From positions 24,885-88,884 of the forward strand of contig NZ_WIJK01000005.1 in assembly GCF_009496285.1 (NCBI RefSeq): a stretch of 64,000 bases of DNA, written 5' to 3'. Positions 52,245 to 62,507 of the stretch are shown here, in pieces; within the stretch, counting starts at the first letter, position 1; every line of letters begins with the position of its first letter. The position numbers and the translations under genes are program-made. The notes beneath the pieces were generated by a model. That model saw only the letters and a list, made by a program, of their open reading frames with translations, was not told the DNA's origin and did not search any database. The DNA comes from Streptococcus mitis. GTDB lineage: Bacteria; Bacillota; Bacilli; Lactobacillales; Streptococcaceae.

Positions 52245-53444
52245 ATGGCAAAATTGACTGTTAAAGACGTTGAGTTGAAAGGGAAAAAAGTTCTCGTTCG
52301 TGTTGACTTCAACGTTCCTGTAAAAGATGGCGTGATTACTAATGACAACCGTATCACTGCAGCTCTTCCAACTATCAAGTACATCCTTGAACAAGGTGGA
52401 CGTGCGATTCTTTTCTCTCACCTTGGACGTGTAAAAGAAGAAGCAGACAAAGCTGGTAAATCACTTGCTCCTGTAGCTGCTGACTTGGCTGCTAAATTGG
52501 GTCAAGAAGTTACTTTTCTTCCAGGTGTAACTCGTGGTGCTGAATTGGAAGCAGCTATCAACGCTCTTGAAGATGGACAAGTTCTTTTGGTTGAAAACAC
52601 TCGTTTTGAAGATGTTGACGGTAAGAAAGAATCTAAAAACGATCCTGAACTTGGTAAATACTGGGCATCACTTGGAGATGGTATCTTCGTAAACGATGCA
52701 TTCGGTACAGCTCACCGTGCACACGCATCTAACGTTGGTATCTCAGCAAACGTTGAAAAAGCTGTTGCTGGTTTCCTTCTTGAAAACGAAATTGCCTACA
52801 TCCAAGAAGCAGTTGAAGCTCCAGAACGTCCATTCGTGGCTATCCTTGGTGGTTCAAAAGTTTCAGACAAGATCGGTGTTATCGAAAACTTGCTTGAAAA
52901 AGCTGATAAAGTTCTTATCGGTGGTGGGATGACTTACACATTCTACAAAGCACAAGGTATCGAAATCGGTAACTCACTTGTGGAAGAAGACAAATTGGAT
53001 GTTGCTAAAGCTCTTCTTGAAAAAGCAAACGGCAAATTGATCTTGCCAGTGGACTCAAAAGAAGCGAACGCATTTGCTGACTACACTGAAGTGAAAGACA
53101 CTGAAGGTGAAGCAGTTGACCCAGGATTCCTTGGTTTGGATATCGGTCCTAAATCTATCGCTAAATTTGACGAAGCTTTGACTGGTGCTAAAACAGTTGT
53201 ATGGAATGGTCCTATGGGTGTATTTGAAAACCCTGACTTCCAAGCTGGTACAATCGGTGTGATGGACGCTATCGTTAAACAACCAGGCGTTAAATCAATC
53301 ATCGGTGGTGGTGACTCAGCTGCCGCAGCTATCAACCTTGGTCGTGCAGACAAGTTCTCATGGATTTCTACTGGCGGAGGCGCTTCAATGGAGCTTCTTG
53401 AAGGTAAAGTTCTTCCAGGACTTGCAGCTTTGACTGAAAAATAA
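52245..53444 (+). CDS. pgk: Phosphoglycerate kinase
   Basis: 399 residues, two Rossmann-like domains. N-terminal [10 protein letters not shown] and HLGRVKEE bind 3-phosphoglycerate; C-terminal [19 protein letters not shown] and GGGDSAAA bind ATP-Mg. It yields ATP in glycolysis. Strong codon bias toward GTT/GGT/AAA-type codons fits very high expression. AAGGAGTC site. A structured repeat directly follows. Confidence 0.98.
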   Translation: MAKLTVKDVELKGKKVLVRVDFNVPVKDGVITNDNRITAALPTIKYILEQGGRAILFSHLGRVKEEADKAGKSLAPVAADLAAKLGQEVTFLPGVTRGAELEAAINALEDGQVLLVENTRFEDVDGKKESKNDPELGKYWASLGDGIFVNDAFGTAHRAHASNVGISANVEKAVAGFLLENEIAYIQEAVEAPERPFVAILGGSKVSDKIGVIENLLEKADKVLIGGGMTYTFYKAQGIEIGNSLVEEDKLDVAKALLEKANGKLILPVDSKEANAFADYTEVKDTEGEAVDPGFLGLDIGPKSIAKFDEALTGAKTVVWNGPMGVFENPDFQAGTIGVMDAIVKQPGVKSIIGGGDSAAAAINLGRADKFSWISTGGGASMELLEGKVLPGLAALTEK

Positions 53445-53454
53445 GAATATAAAA

Positions 53455-53636
53455 AGAGGCTGGGACAAAAGTCCTAGCCTCTCAATTGTCTTTGGATTGT
53501 CGAGCAAGACGCAGTGGTTGAGTGGGCTCTACTACGCTGAATTCATCAGCTTTTACAGCCCTACTCAACTGTGCGGAGGTGGGACGACGAAATCGAATTC
53601 TAACGAATTACCGATTTCTATCCCACTCTCTTTTTT
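53455..53636. repeat. 182-bp structured intergenic repeat, copy 2
   Basis: Same element as 7934-8115 with about five base substitutions and no indels. In the first stem one change turns an A-U pair into a G-U pair, so pairing is kept. It begins 10 bases past the pgk stop and acts as its terminator. Confidence 0.85.
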
Positions 53637-53671
53637 GCGCCCTTTTACAGTTTGAGAGTAGTGAGGGATAA

Positions 53672-53701
53672 TTGGACAGAATCCAAAAAAAACAGTAAAA
53701 T
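53672..53701 (+). promoter_or_regulatory. Promoter of the folate operon
   Basis: TTGGAC, 18-base spacer, TAAAAT, about 32 bases before the folP start. Confidence 0.5.
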
Positions 53702-53730
53702 AGAGGAATACCAATTTAAATGAAATTTGA

Positions 53731-54684
<954 letters not shown>

Positions 54685-54685
54685 G

Positions 54686-55984
54686 ATGAATAAAAACGAA
54701 ACCAATCAGTGGATAGCAAACTATCGGACAGATCAACCGCATTTCGGCTTGGAGAGGATGGTGGAATTGTTAGCCTTACGTGGCAATCCCCATCTTAAGC
54801 TCAAGGTTATCCACATCGGTGGAACCAATGGTAAGGGATCTACCATAGCTTTTTTGAAAAATATGTTGGAAAAGATGGGACTAAGAGTTGGTGTCTTTAG
54901 CTCTCCCTATCTGATTCATTATACAGACCAGATTGCCATTAATGGGGAATCTATCCCAGAAGCTAAACTAGAAGTCTTAATGTCGGAATATCGCTCATTA
55001 CTTGAAGGGGAGCATGCTCAAGCCTTACAAGGAACGACAGAATTCGAGATTATCACTGCTATAGCCTATGATTACTTTGCCTCAGAGCAAGTCGATGTGG
55101 CTATTATGGAAGTAGGTATGGGCGGACTTTTGGATAGTACCAATGTTTGTCAGCCTATCTTAACAGGTATTACGACCATTGGCCTGGATCACGTAGCTTT
55201 ACTAGGGGATAGTTTGGAAGCTATCGCGGAGCAGAAAGCTGGAATTATCAAACAAGGAGTTCCCCTGGTAACAGGAAATATTGTCCCAGAAGCCTTAGTG
55301 GTTATCGACCAGATAGCAGAGGAAAAACAGGCTGCTAGAATTTTTTATGGAAGAGATTATCAGGTAAGCCATCATGAGAGTATTGTCACTGGAGAGGCAT
55401 TTGACTATACAAGTTCTATTAGACAAGGTCGTTTCCAAACAGGATTGCTTGGTTTGCACCAGATTGAGAATGCTGGGATGGCGCTGGCCTTGTTAGATAG
55501 CTATTGCCAAGCGACTGGTCGAGAATTGCCAGATAATGCTTTAGTGGCTCAAGCTTTAGAAGAAACAAGCTGGCCTGGACGCTTGGAAGTTGTTTCTAGA
55601 GAACCTTTGATGATTTTAGATGGGGCCCACAATCCTCATGCCATCAAGGCCTTGTTGGCTACCTTGAAAGAACGCTTTACGGACTATCAGAAGGAAATCC
55701 TCTTTACTTGTATCAAAACCAAGGCCTTGGAGGAAATGTTGGACTTGCTAGAAACCTTGCCCGATAATAAGATTACGCTAACTCATTTTGAGGATAGTCG
55801 GGCGACGGATGAAAAAGTCTTGAAAGAGATGTCTGATTCTAGAAATCTCAACTACCAAGATTGGCAAAAATTTCTAGACCAAAAATTATCAGAAAATGAA
55901 GAGAAAAAAACAGTTAGGATTATCACGGGTTCATTATACTTTTTAGCCCAAGTGAGAGCCTACCTAATGGAGAGGAAAAATTAG
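54686..55984 (+). CDS. folC: Dihydrofolate synthase / folylpolyglutamate synthase
   Basis: 432 residues, Mur-ligase-like. ATP loop [13 protein letters not shown] near 50, [17 protein letters not shown] near 75, and [12 protein letters not shown] near 315. It adds glutamate to dihydropteroate and later to folates. It is tightly packed between folP and folE (1-base gaps), so translation is coupled. Confidence 0.95.
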   Translation: MNKNETNQWIANYRTDQPHFGLERMVELLALRGNPHLKLKVIHIGGTNGKGSTIAFLKNMLEKMGLRVGVFSSPYLIHYTDQIAINGESIPEAKLEVLMSEYRSLLEGEHAQALQGTTEFEIITAIAYDYFASEQVDVAIMEVGMGGLLDSTNVCQPILTGITTIGLDHVALLGDSLEAIAEQKAGIIKQGVPLVTGNIVPEALVVIDQIAEEKQAARIFYGRDYQVSHHESIVTGEAFDYTSSIRQGRFQTGLLGLHQIENAGMALALLDSYCQATGRELPDNALVAQALEETSWPGRLEVVSREPLMILDGAHNPHAIKALLATLKERFTDYQKEILFTCIKTKALEEMLDLLETLPDNKITLTHFEDSRATDEKVLKEMSDSRNLNYQDWQKFLDQKLSENEEKKTVRIITGSLYFLAQVRAYLMERKN

Positions 55985-55985
55985 A

Positions 55986-56540
55986 ATGGATACACAAAAG
56001 ATTGAAGAAGCTGTAAAAATGATTATCGAGGCAGTTGGTGAGGATGCAAATCGCGAAGGCTTGCAGGAAACACCAGCCCGTGTCGCTCGTATGTACCAAG
56101 AGATTTTTTCAGGTCTTGGGCAAACTGCTGAAGAGCACCTGTCAAAGTCCTTTGAGATTATCGATGACAATATGGTAGTGGAAAAGGATATCTTTTTCCA
56201 TACCATGTGTGAACATCACTTCTTACCATTTTATGGTCGAGCTCACATTGCCTATATCCCAGATGGGCGTGTAGCAGGCTTGTCTAAGCTAGCTCGTACG
56301 GTGGAAGTTTACTCTAAAAAGCCACAGATTCAAGAGCGTTTGAATATCGAAGTTGCTGATGCCTTGATGGAGTATTTGGGTGCTAAGGGAGCTTTTGTTG
56401 TCATTGAAGCAGAACATATGTGTATGAGTATGCGTGGTGTTCGAAAACCAGGAACTGCGACCTTGACTACAGTAGCTCGTGGTCTATTTGAGACAGATAA
56501 GGATCTTCGGGATCAGGCTTATCGTCTGATGGGACTATAA
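55986..56540 (+). CDS. folE: GTP cyclohydrolase I
   Basis: 184 residues; zinc and active-site residues in [18 protein letters not shown] (near 72-88) and the terminal [11 protein letters not shown]. It turns GTP into dihydroneopterin triphosphate, the starting point for folate here and for queuosine (QueD substrate). One base after folC. Followed by a perfect hairpin before the folB-folK gene. Confidence 0.97.
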   Translation: MDTQKIEEAVKMIIEAVGEDANREGLQETPARVARMYQEIFSGLGQTAEEHLSKSFEIIDDNMVVEKDIFFHTMCEHHFLPFYGRAHIAYIPDGRVAGLSKLARTVEVYSKKPQIQERLNIEVADALMEYLGAKGAFVVIEAEHMCMSMRGVRKPGTATLTTVARGLFETDKDLRDQAYRLMGL

Positions 56541-56565
56541 AAAATCCGCGTCAAGCGGATTTTTC
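56541..56565 (+). terminator. Hairpin inside the folate operon
   Basis: AAAATCCGC/GCGGATTTT perfect 9-base stem, 5-base loop, then TCT. It has the form of a terminator but stands between folE and the folB-folK gene, which starts 16 bases later, so it may lower downstream expression. Confidence 0.65.
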
Positions 56566-56580
56566 TAGAAAGGACTAGTT

Positions 56581-57393
56581 ATGGATCAACTGCGAATTAA
56601 AGACCTAGAAATTTTCGCCTTTCATGGACTCTTTCCTAGTGAGAAGGAACTGGGGCAGAAGTTTGTCGTTTCAGCCACCCTATCCTATGATATGACCAAG
56701 GCTGCGACAGACTTGGATTTAACTGCTTCTGTCCATTACGGAGAACTTTGCCAGCAATGGACGACATGGTTTCAGGAAACGAGTGAGGATTTGATTGAAA
56801 CAGTAGCCTACAAACTAGTAGAGCGTACTTTTGAGACCTACCCTCTCGTTCAAGAGATTGAGCTGGAACTAAAAAAACCTTGGGCACCCGTGCATCTGCC
56901 CCTTGATACTTGTTCAGTAACCATCCACCGTCGCAAAAAGCGTGCCTTTATCGCTTTAGGAAGCAATATGGGGGATAAGCAAGCGAACTTGGAGCAAGCT
57001 ATTGACAAACTGCGAGCTCGTGGCATCCATATTCTCAAAGAGTCCAGTGTCTTAGCGACGGAGCCTTGGGGTGGAGTGGAGCAGGATAGCTTTGCTAATC
57101 AAGTGGTTGAGGTGGAAACCTGGTTGCCAACTCCAATCTTGTTAGAAACCTTGTTAGAGATTGAATCAGAGATGGGACGGGTCAGAGAGGTGCATTGGGG
57201 ACCTCGCTTGATTGACCTAGATTTGCTCTTTGTAGAGGACCAGATCATCTATACAGACGACCTCATCTTGCCCCATCCTTATATTGCTGAGCGCCTCTTT
57301 GTTTTAGAGTCTTTACAGGAAATAGCTCCGCATTTTATTCATCCAATACTGAAACAACCGATTCGCCACTTGTACCAAGGATTGAAAAAATAA
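56581..57393 (+). CDS. sulD: Bifunctional dihydroneopterin aldolase / HPPK (SulD)
   Basis: 270 residues. Residues 1-118 form the dihydroneopterin aldolase (Fol[25 protein letters not shown]). Residues 120-270 form HPPK (Fol[43 protein letters not shown]). The fusion is characteristic of pneumococcal relatives. The start ATG follows AAAGGACTAGTT. Terminator after it. Confidence 0.95.
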   Translation: MDQLRIKDLEIFAFHGLFPSEKELGQKFVVSATLSYDMTKAATDLDLTASVHYGELCQQWTTWFQETSEDLIETVAYKLVERTFETYPLVQEIELELKKPWAPVHLPLDTCSVTIHRRKKRAFIALGSNMGDKQANLEQAIDKLRARGIHILKESSVLATEPWGGVEQDSFANQVVEVETWLPTPILLETLLEIESEMGRVREVHWGPRLIDLDLLFVEDQIIYTDDLILPHPYIAERLFVLESLQEIAPHFIHPILKQPIRHLYQGLKK

Positions 57394-57394
57394 G

Positions 57395-57438
57395 AAAACT
57401 CTAGTTTCCTAAGTAGATAGAGGAGACTAGAGTTTTTA
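57395..57438. terminator. Bidirectional terminator, sulD / DUF960
   Basis: AAAACTCTAGTTTCCT paired with AGGAGACTAGAGTTTT (one mismatch), loop of 10. Confidence 0.75.
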
Positions 57439-57753
57439 AAATAGGTCATTTTCTTCTGGTAGGAGAATGGTTTCCTTCCCATCCATATCCATGACCAGAA
57501 CTTTAGGTGGATAGAGTGGGTCAAAGGGATGATTGAAGTCGAAGTCAATCGTAGTTGGTAGATGTTGACTAGAAAAACGAAAAGTGATGGAGCCTTCATG
57601 ATTCAAAAGTCGAAATTCCAATTCATCTTCTAGCTCAAAAACATGCTTTAAAAAATGATCGATTATAAACCAGATTGAATCGATAACATCGTCGGGTAAA
57701 TTGGTCACCACACCGAAACTGGCACATCGTCTATGAGAATCTGTAAAAGCCAT
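57436..57753 (-). CDS. DUF960-family protein
   Basis: 105 residues, small cytosolic protein: AFTDSHRRCASFGVVTNLPDDVIDS at the start, LEFRLLNHEGSITFRFSSQ, and an acidic tail. Matches DUF960 in length and start; function unknown. Single gene, convergent with sulD, divergent from ccpA. Confidence 0.85.
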   Translation of the reverse strand: MAFTDSHRRCASFGVVTNLPDDVIDSIWFIIDHFLKHVFELEDELEFRLLNHEGSITFRFSSQHLPTTIDFDFNHPFDPLYPPKVLVMDMDGKETILLPEENDLF

Positions 57754-57878
57754 CCCTATCTCCTAATTGATTTTTTTATTATCATACTGCAAACTGCTAG
57801 AAAAATCAAGAAAAGTCAACTACCTTTAAAAATATGAGAATGATTTTGAAATTTTTTCAACGAATCTTCATCAAACGC

Positions 57879-57907
57879 TTGAAAATGCTTACAATTAGTG
57901 GTAAAAT
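57879..57907 (+). promoter_or_regulatory. ccpA promoter with cre-like site
   Basis: TTGAAA (57879-57884), 17-base spacer, TAAAAT (57902-57907) with TGG before it. TGAAAATGCTTACA (57880-57893) is one base off the cre consensus and overlaps the -35, so CcpA should repress itself. Confidence 0.65.
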
Positions 57908-57958
57908 GAGAACAGTGGAATCATGAAAACAAAATTTTCAAAGTAGAAAGGAAACGGA

Positions 57959-58966
57959 ATGAACACAGATGATACAGTAACAATTTATGACGTTGCCCGA
58001 GAAGCGGGAGTGTCAATGGCGACTGTCAGCCGTGTTGTCAATGGCAATAAAAATGTTAAAGAAAATACTCGAAAGAAAGTCTTAGAGGTTATTGAACGTC
58101 TAGATTATCGTCCTAATGCAGTAGCACGTGGTCTAGCAAGCAAGAAAACGACAACAGTTGGAGTCGTCATTCCAGATATCACAAATACTTATTTCTCTGC
58201 CCTTGCTAAAGGGATTGACGATATCGCGGAGATGTACAAATACAACATCGTCCTTGCTAACAGTGATGAGGATGATGAAAAGGAAGTATCTGTGGTCAAT
58301 ACTCTCTTTTCTAAACAGGTGGATGGCGTTATCTTCATGGGTTATCATTTAACTGAGAAGATTCGCTCAGAGTTTTCACGCTCACGCACACCTGTGGTTC
58401 TTGCAGGAACAGTGGATGTGGAGCACCAACTTCCAAGTGTCAATATTGACTATAAACATGCTACGGTTGATGCAGTCCGGCATCTCTTGAAACGAAATAA
58501 AAAAATTGCCTTCGTTAGTGGACCATTAGTGGATGATATTAATGGCAAGATTCGCTTATCTGGTTACAAAGATGCTTTGAAAGAAGCGGGAATTAACTAC
58601 AGTGAAGGTCTTGTTTTCGAATCAAAATACCGTTATGATGATGGCTATGCCTTGGCAGAACGTTTGATTTCTTCTAAAGCAACCGCAGCGATTGTAACAG
58701 GAGATGAACTAGCAGCAGGTGTGTTGAACGGACTTGCTGACAAGGGAGTTTCTGTACCAGAAGACTTTGAAATCATCACCAGTGATGATTCGCAAATCGC
58801 GCGTTACACTCGTCCAAACCTAACCACCATTGCGCAACCTTTGTATGACCTTGGTGCTATTAGTATGCGTATGTTGACGAAGATTATGCATAAGGAAGAG
58901 TTAGAAGAGCGTGAAGTTCTTTTGCCACATGGTTTGGTAGAACGTCATTCAACTCGTAAAGATTAA
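57959..58966 (+). CDS. ccpA: Catabolite control protein A
   Basis: 335 residues, LacI/GalR family. HTH at 6-25 (VTIYDVAREAGVSMATVSRVVNGN) and hinge RPNAVARGLASKKT, then the periplasmic-binding-like core. CcpA with HPr-Ser-P represses genes with cre sites when preferred sugars are plentiful. The AGAAAGGAAAC site precedes the ATG. Candidate targets in this window are the two glycosidase genes and itself. Confidence 0.97.
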   Translation: MNTDDTVTIYDVAREAGVSMATVSRVVNGNKNVKENTRKKVLEVIERLDYRPNAVARGLASKKTTTVGVVIPDITNTYFSALAKGIDDIAEMYKYNIVLANSDEDDEKEVSVVNTLFSKQVDGVIFMGYHLTEKIRSEFSRSRTPVVLAGTVDVEHQLPSVNIDYKHATVDAVRHLLKRNKKIAFVSGPLVDDINGKIRLSGYKDALKEAGINYSEGLVFESKYRYDDGYALAERLISSKATAAIVTGDELAAGVLNGLADKGVSVPEDFEIITSDDSQIARYTRPNLTTIAQPLYDLGAISMRMLTKIMHKEELEEREVLLPHGLVERHSTRKD

Positions 58967-58971
58967 CAAGA

Positions 58972-59004
58972 AGAGGTCGGGATAAAAATCCCGACCTCGC
59001 TTTT
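58972..59004 (+). terminator. Terminator after ccpA
   Basis: GAGGTCGGGAT-AAAA-ATCCCGACCTC: perfect 11-base stem, then GCTTTTT. It has the same architecture as the stems at 7934, 53455 and 61869. Confidence 0.85.
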
Positions 59005-59119
59005 TAGTAGTAAAAACTTTTTAGCCAATAGTTCAAGCATCAAGTTGATGGTAGAAGTCTTGCGGGGGTGACTAGAAAACAAGACTTGATCTAGTAATTT
59101 CTATCTCACCGACTTTTTT
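59005..59119. other. Stretch between ccpA terminator and BOX
   Basis: 115 bases with no gene. The word CCGACTTTTTT near its end could pair with GTCGG in the ccpA terminator, suggesting an older structured element into which a BOX has moved; not resolved. Confidence 0.3.
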
Positions 59120-59270
59120 ATACTCAATGAAAATCAAAGAGCAAACTAGGAAACTAGCCGCAGGTTGCTCAAAGCACTGCTTTGAGGTTGTAGATGAAAC
59201 TGACGAAGTCAGTAACCATACCTACGGCAAGGCGACGTTGACGAGGTTTGAAGAGATTTTCGAAGAGTAT
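59120..59270 (-). repeat. BOX element (A-B-C), reversed
   Basis: 151 bases between ATACTC and GAGTAT. On the plus strand it reads boxC, boxB (ACTGACGAAGTCAGT palindrome) and boxA in reverse; it contains CTACGGCAAGGCGACG, the boxA word used for BOX-PCR typing. Its right end overlaps the ansA stop codon by one base. Confidence 0.93.
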
Positions 59271-60232
59271 TATCCTTCCATATAGGCTCGTAATTCCTCT
59301 CCTGTGAGGCCAGCATTGATAGCAATGAGGAGTTTGAGACGAGCCTTTTGAGCGTTTAACTCTTTGACAAAGAAGACACCAGCATTTTGCAGGCAAACGC
59401 CACCACCTTCATAGGCATAAACAGGTTCGGCAATCCCGTTAAAACAACGAGAGACTAAGGCGATTGGAAGTCCTTCTTGGATAAGGGCGTTCAATTTTTG
59501 TGCTGTTTCCTTGGGAACATTTCCAGCACCAAAGGCTTGAATAATAAGTCCATCCAGTTGGTCGACAGGAAGCAAATCAAGTAGTTCTTCTGTCATACCA
59601 GCATAGACAGGGATAATAGGGACCAAGCCTTGAATCTTATCAAGGTCAAAACGAACACGGGGTTCAGCTGTTTTGAAGTAGAGAATCTCGTGTTTCATGA
59701 TGAGCCCAAGAGGGCCGTGGGTCGGCGTTTGAAAGGTGCTAACATTTGTCGTGTGCGTCTTGGTCACATACTTAGCAGCATGAATCTCGTCATTCATCAC
59801 GACCAAGACACCCTTGTCAGCAGCCTTATCGTCACTCGCTACGCGTAGGGCACTGAGATAATTGTAGACACCATCGCTTCCAAGTTCGTTGGAACTACGC
59901 ATGGCACCAGTTAGTACGATCGTTTTGTGAGGAACCTCCATAGTATCAAGGAAATAGGCAGTTTCCTCCAAGGTATCTGTCCCATGTGTAATCACGAAAC
60001 CGTCATAATGATCAGCCTCCTCTTTAATTTTTTGATAGAGGGCCAGCATATGCTTTGGTTTAATATGGGGACTTGGCAGATTAAAAAAGTCGAGGGCGTG
60101 GACTTCAACTCCCTCAAGTGGATTGGATACATGATTCATAGGGTTTTCTTGGCTAGTTACAACAGCGCCAGAGTCATCGGCTTGCATGGAAATAGTACCA
60201 CCCGTATGTAAAACAAGGATTTTCTTAAGCAT
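59270..60232 (-). CDS. ansA: L-asparaginase, type I
   Basis: 320 residues. Nucleophile Thr in LHTGGTISM near residue 12 and the THGTDTLEETAYFL motif near 82-95. No signal peptide: cytosolic type I enzyme making aspartate and ammonia from asparagine. The stop lies at the edge of the BOX. Divergent from the HAD fusion gene. Confidence 0.95.
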   Translation of the reverse strand: MLKKILVLHTGGTISMQADDSGAVVTSQENPMNHVSNPLEGVEVHALDFFNLPSPHIKPKHMLALYQKIKEEADHYDGFVITHGTDTLEETAYFLDTMEVPHKTIVLTGAMRSSNELGSDGVYNYLSALRVASDDKAADKGVLVVMNDEIHAAKYVTKTHTTNVSTFQTPTHGPLGLIMKHEILYFKTAEPRVRFDLDKIQGLVPIIPVYAGMTEELLDLLPVDQLDGLIIQAFGAGNVPKETAQKLNALIQEGLPIALVSRCFNGIAEPVYAYEGGGVCLQNAGVFFVKELNAQKARLKLLIAINAGLTGEELRAYMEG

Positions 60233-60234
60233 GA

Positions 60235-60265
60235 TTTACTCACTCTTTCTGAAATGTGGTATAAT
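60235..60265 (+). promoter_or_regulatory. Promoter of the HAD fusion gene
   Basis: TG-G-TATAAT (60257-60265) extended -10; a weak TTTACT lies 19 bases upstream. Confidence 0.5.
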
Positions 60266-60297
60266 CATTGTATCACAAAAGGGGAGAATGAGGTAGG

Positions 60298-61689
60298 ATG
60301 GAAGTCAAAGCTGTTTTTTTTGATATCGATGGAACACTAGTCAACGATCGCAAGAGTGTTTTGAAATCCACTAAGGACGCGATTAAGATTGTGAAGGAAC
60401 AGGGAGTGCTTGTTGGAGTAGCGACAGGACGAGGACCTTTTTTTGTTAAGGATTTAATGGAAGATTTAGATCTGGATTTTGCCATAACCTATAACGGCCA
60501 ATATATCTTTAATAAAGACAGAGTCTTGTTTACAAGTTCTCTTTCCAAATCTCATTTACGGCAGTTGATTGCCTATGCTAAAAAAGAGGGCAAGGAAATT
60601 GCTTTGGGGACCAAGGATGCCATGCTGGGTTCAAAAATTATGTCTTTTGGCCTAGGTTCTTTTTCACAAAGAGTGAGTCATTTTGTCCCCTCTATGTTGA
60701 CTCGTACAGTTAGTCATTCCTTTAATCGAATGGTGAGTAAGGTCGTTCCTCAGAAGGAAGAAGACTTGCTTCAGTTGATGAATCAGCCCATTTATCAAGT
60801 TTTGATGCTAATGACGCCAGAAGAATCTGAGAAAGCAGCAGCTGATTTTAAAGACTTGAAATTAACTCGTAGTAATCCTTTTGCAGCCGATGTCATCAAC
60901 CAAGGAAATTCCAAGTTAGAAGGCATTCGCCGAGTCGGAAAAGAGTATGGTTTTGATCTCAATCAAGTCATGGCCTTTGGTGATTCGGATAATGACCTAG
61001 AAATGTTGGCGGGTGTTGGGATGTCAGTTGCTATGGGCAATGGTAGTAGCAGTGTCAAGGAAGTGGCGAAGCATATCACAACCAGCAACCAGCAAGATGG
61101 GATTCACAAGGCCTTGGAACACTTTGGTGTTTTGGCTTCAGAGAAAGTCTTTGTCAGCCGTGACTATCATTTCAATAAGGTCAAGACCTTCCACCACATG
61201 ATGGATGAACGAACTCAGGAAGAACCAAAGGCTTGGGATTTAGAAGGTGCCACCCATAGAGCGGGATTTAAGATAGAAGAACTGGTCGAGTTTGTTCGAG
61301 CTGCTAGCTCTTCTGAAGAAGACTTCGAACGGGCAGTTGGACAGTTACACCAAGCATTGGATCAAGCAGCAGAGAAAGTAGTCAAGAAGACACCTGCTCA
61401 ACAAGATTTGATAGGGCAAGTAGATGCCTTAATTGATACCTTGTATTTCACCTATGGTAGCTTTGTTTTGATGGGAGTGGATCCAGAAAGGATTTTTGAT
61501 ATTGTCCATCAAGCCAATATGGGTAAAATGTTTCCCGATGGAAAAGCTCATTTTGATCCAGTTACTCACAAAATCCTAAAACCAGATGACTGGGAGGAGA
61601 GATATGCTCCAGAACCAGCCATTAAAAAGGAAATTGAGCGTCAGATAAAGGCCTATGAACGCCACAAGGAAAGAGCCGATAAGAAATAG
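60298..61689 (+). CDS. Cof-type HAD phosphatase fused to an all-alpha NTP-PPase-like domain
   Basis: 463 residues. Residues 1-275 are a Cof/HAD-IIB phosphatase: FFDIDGTLVNDRKS (motif I, D9 and D11), GVATGRGP, and AFGDSDNDLEMLAGVG (motif IV). Residues 295-463 form an all-helical domain (FNKVKTFHHMMDERTQEEP, EELVEFVRAASSSEEDFERA, DALIDTLYFTYGSFVLMGVD, ANMGKMFPDGKAHFDP) resembling the PRA-PH/MazG NTP pyrophosphohydrolases with Glu/Asp metal ligands. It could act on nucleotides or sugar phosphates; a nucleotide-cleaning role is inferred. Confidence 0.88.
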   Translation: MEVKAVFFDIDGTLVNDRKSVLKSTKDAIKIVKEQGVLVGVATGRGPFFVKDLMEDLDLDFAITYNGQYIFNKDRVLFTSSLSKSHLRQLIAYAKKEGKEIALGTKDAMLGSKIMSFGLGSFSQRVSHFVPSMLTRTVSHSFNRMVSKVVPQKEEDLLQLMNQPIYQVLMLMTPEESEKAAADFKDLKLTRSNPFAADVINQGNSKLEGIRRVGKEYGFDLNQVMAFGDSDNDLEMLAGVGMSVAMGNGSSSVKEVAKHITTSNQQDGIHKALEHFGVLASEKVFVSRDYHFNKVKTFHHMMDERTQEEPKAWDLEGATHRAGFKIEELVEFVRAASSSEEDFERAVGQLHQALDQAAEKVVKKTPAQQDLIGQVDALIDTLYFTYGSFVLMGVDPERIFDIVHQANMGKMFPDGKAHFDPVTHKILKPDDWEERYAPEPAIKKEIERQIKAYERHKERADKK

Positions 61690-61754
61690 GCGGTAGGAAA
61701 GGAAGCCGGGAATGATGTTTTTATTTCCTAGCTCCAACTACGACATCAACAATT

Positions 61755-61864
61755 TATAGTTGGTTGAATCTAGAATAGTACACTACGGATTCTAAAAAAA
61801 CTTCTAGAAATTAAGTTGGATTTCCCAATCTCTTTGTTCACACCTTAATTCAATCTATTATATA
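61755..61864. repeat. RUP-like element, copy 2 (reversed)
   Basis: 110 bases; reverse complement of the 22269 copy at about 80% identity by eye. TATAGTTGGTTGAA at one end and TTCAATCTATTATA at the other, with TA borders. Confidence 0.7.
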
Positions 61865-61868
61865 AAAA

Positions 61869-61903
61869 AATGAGGTTAGGAGAAAAATCCCAACCTCATT
61901 TCT
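61869..61903. terminator. Bidirectional terminator, HAD gene / uspA
   Basis: AATGAGGTTAGGA paired with TCCCAACCTCATT (12 of 13) around a GAAAAA loop, T-rich after it; directly next to RUP. Confidence 0.7.
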
Positions 61904-61910
61904 GTTTTTA

Positions 61911-62363
61911 TTACAAAGTTTTATCCTTATCTCTAACGACGAGAAGGTCAACGCTGGTATGGCGTAGGATATATTCTGATGAAGAACCAACTAGCAGACG
62001 CTCAAAGGCATTGAGTCCTGTTGCCCCAACTAAAATCAAATCAACCTTTTCTTTATCTGGAATTGTTTTAGCTAAGAGAGTTTTAGGATTTCCCATCTCA
62101 ATAACAACTTTAATGTCTGTGAGCCCAGCATCTTTTGCACGCTTTTCGTATTCAGCCATCAAATCGTTGGCCTCTACTTGCAATTCTTCGTAAACTTCGG
62201 CATCAAATGTTGAGATGCTTTGAAGAGCACGTGTGTCAATAACATGGGCAATAGTTAGTTTTGCTTGGTTACGTAGTGCTGAATGAACCCCTTTGATGAA
62301 AGCCAAGTCAGCTTCCTTGGAACCGTCAACCGCTACCATGATGTTTTCATAACGTTGTGTCAT
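61911..62363 (-). CDS. Universal stress protein, UspA family
   Basis: 150 residues; UspA fold with MVAVDGSKEADLAF at the start and ILVGATGLNAFERLLVGSSSEY near 115, i.e. the ATP-binding G-2x-G-9x-G(S/T) pattern. Probably binds ATP; role under stress. A single-gene unit on the minus strand with GGAGG site. Confidence 0.92.
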   Translation of the reverse strand: MTQRYENIMVAVDGSKEADLAFIKGVHSALRNQAKLTIAHVIDTRALQSISTFDAEVYEELQVEANDLMAEYEKRAKDAGLTDIKVVIEMGNPKTLLAKTIPDKEKVDLILVGATGLNAFERLLVGSSSEYILRHTSVDLLVVRDKDKTL

Positions 62364-62507
62364 AGCAAAAACCTCCTCATTCTTATTACCTTCATTGTAT
62401 TCCTTTTCACTAAAAAAGTAAAGTAAAAAACGATAGGAATATAGATGCTTTTTGACTTTGACTTGGAGTTTGTTATAATAAAACTAGAAAAGCTAAGAGG
62501 AAGAGAT

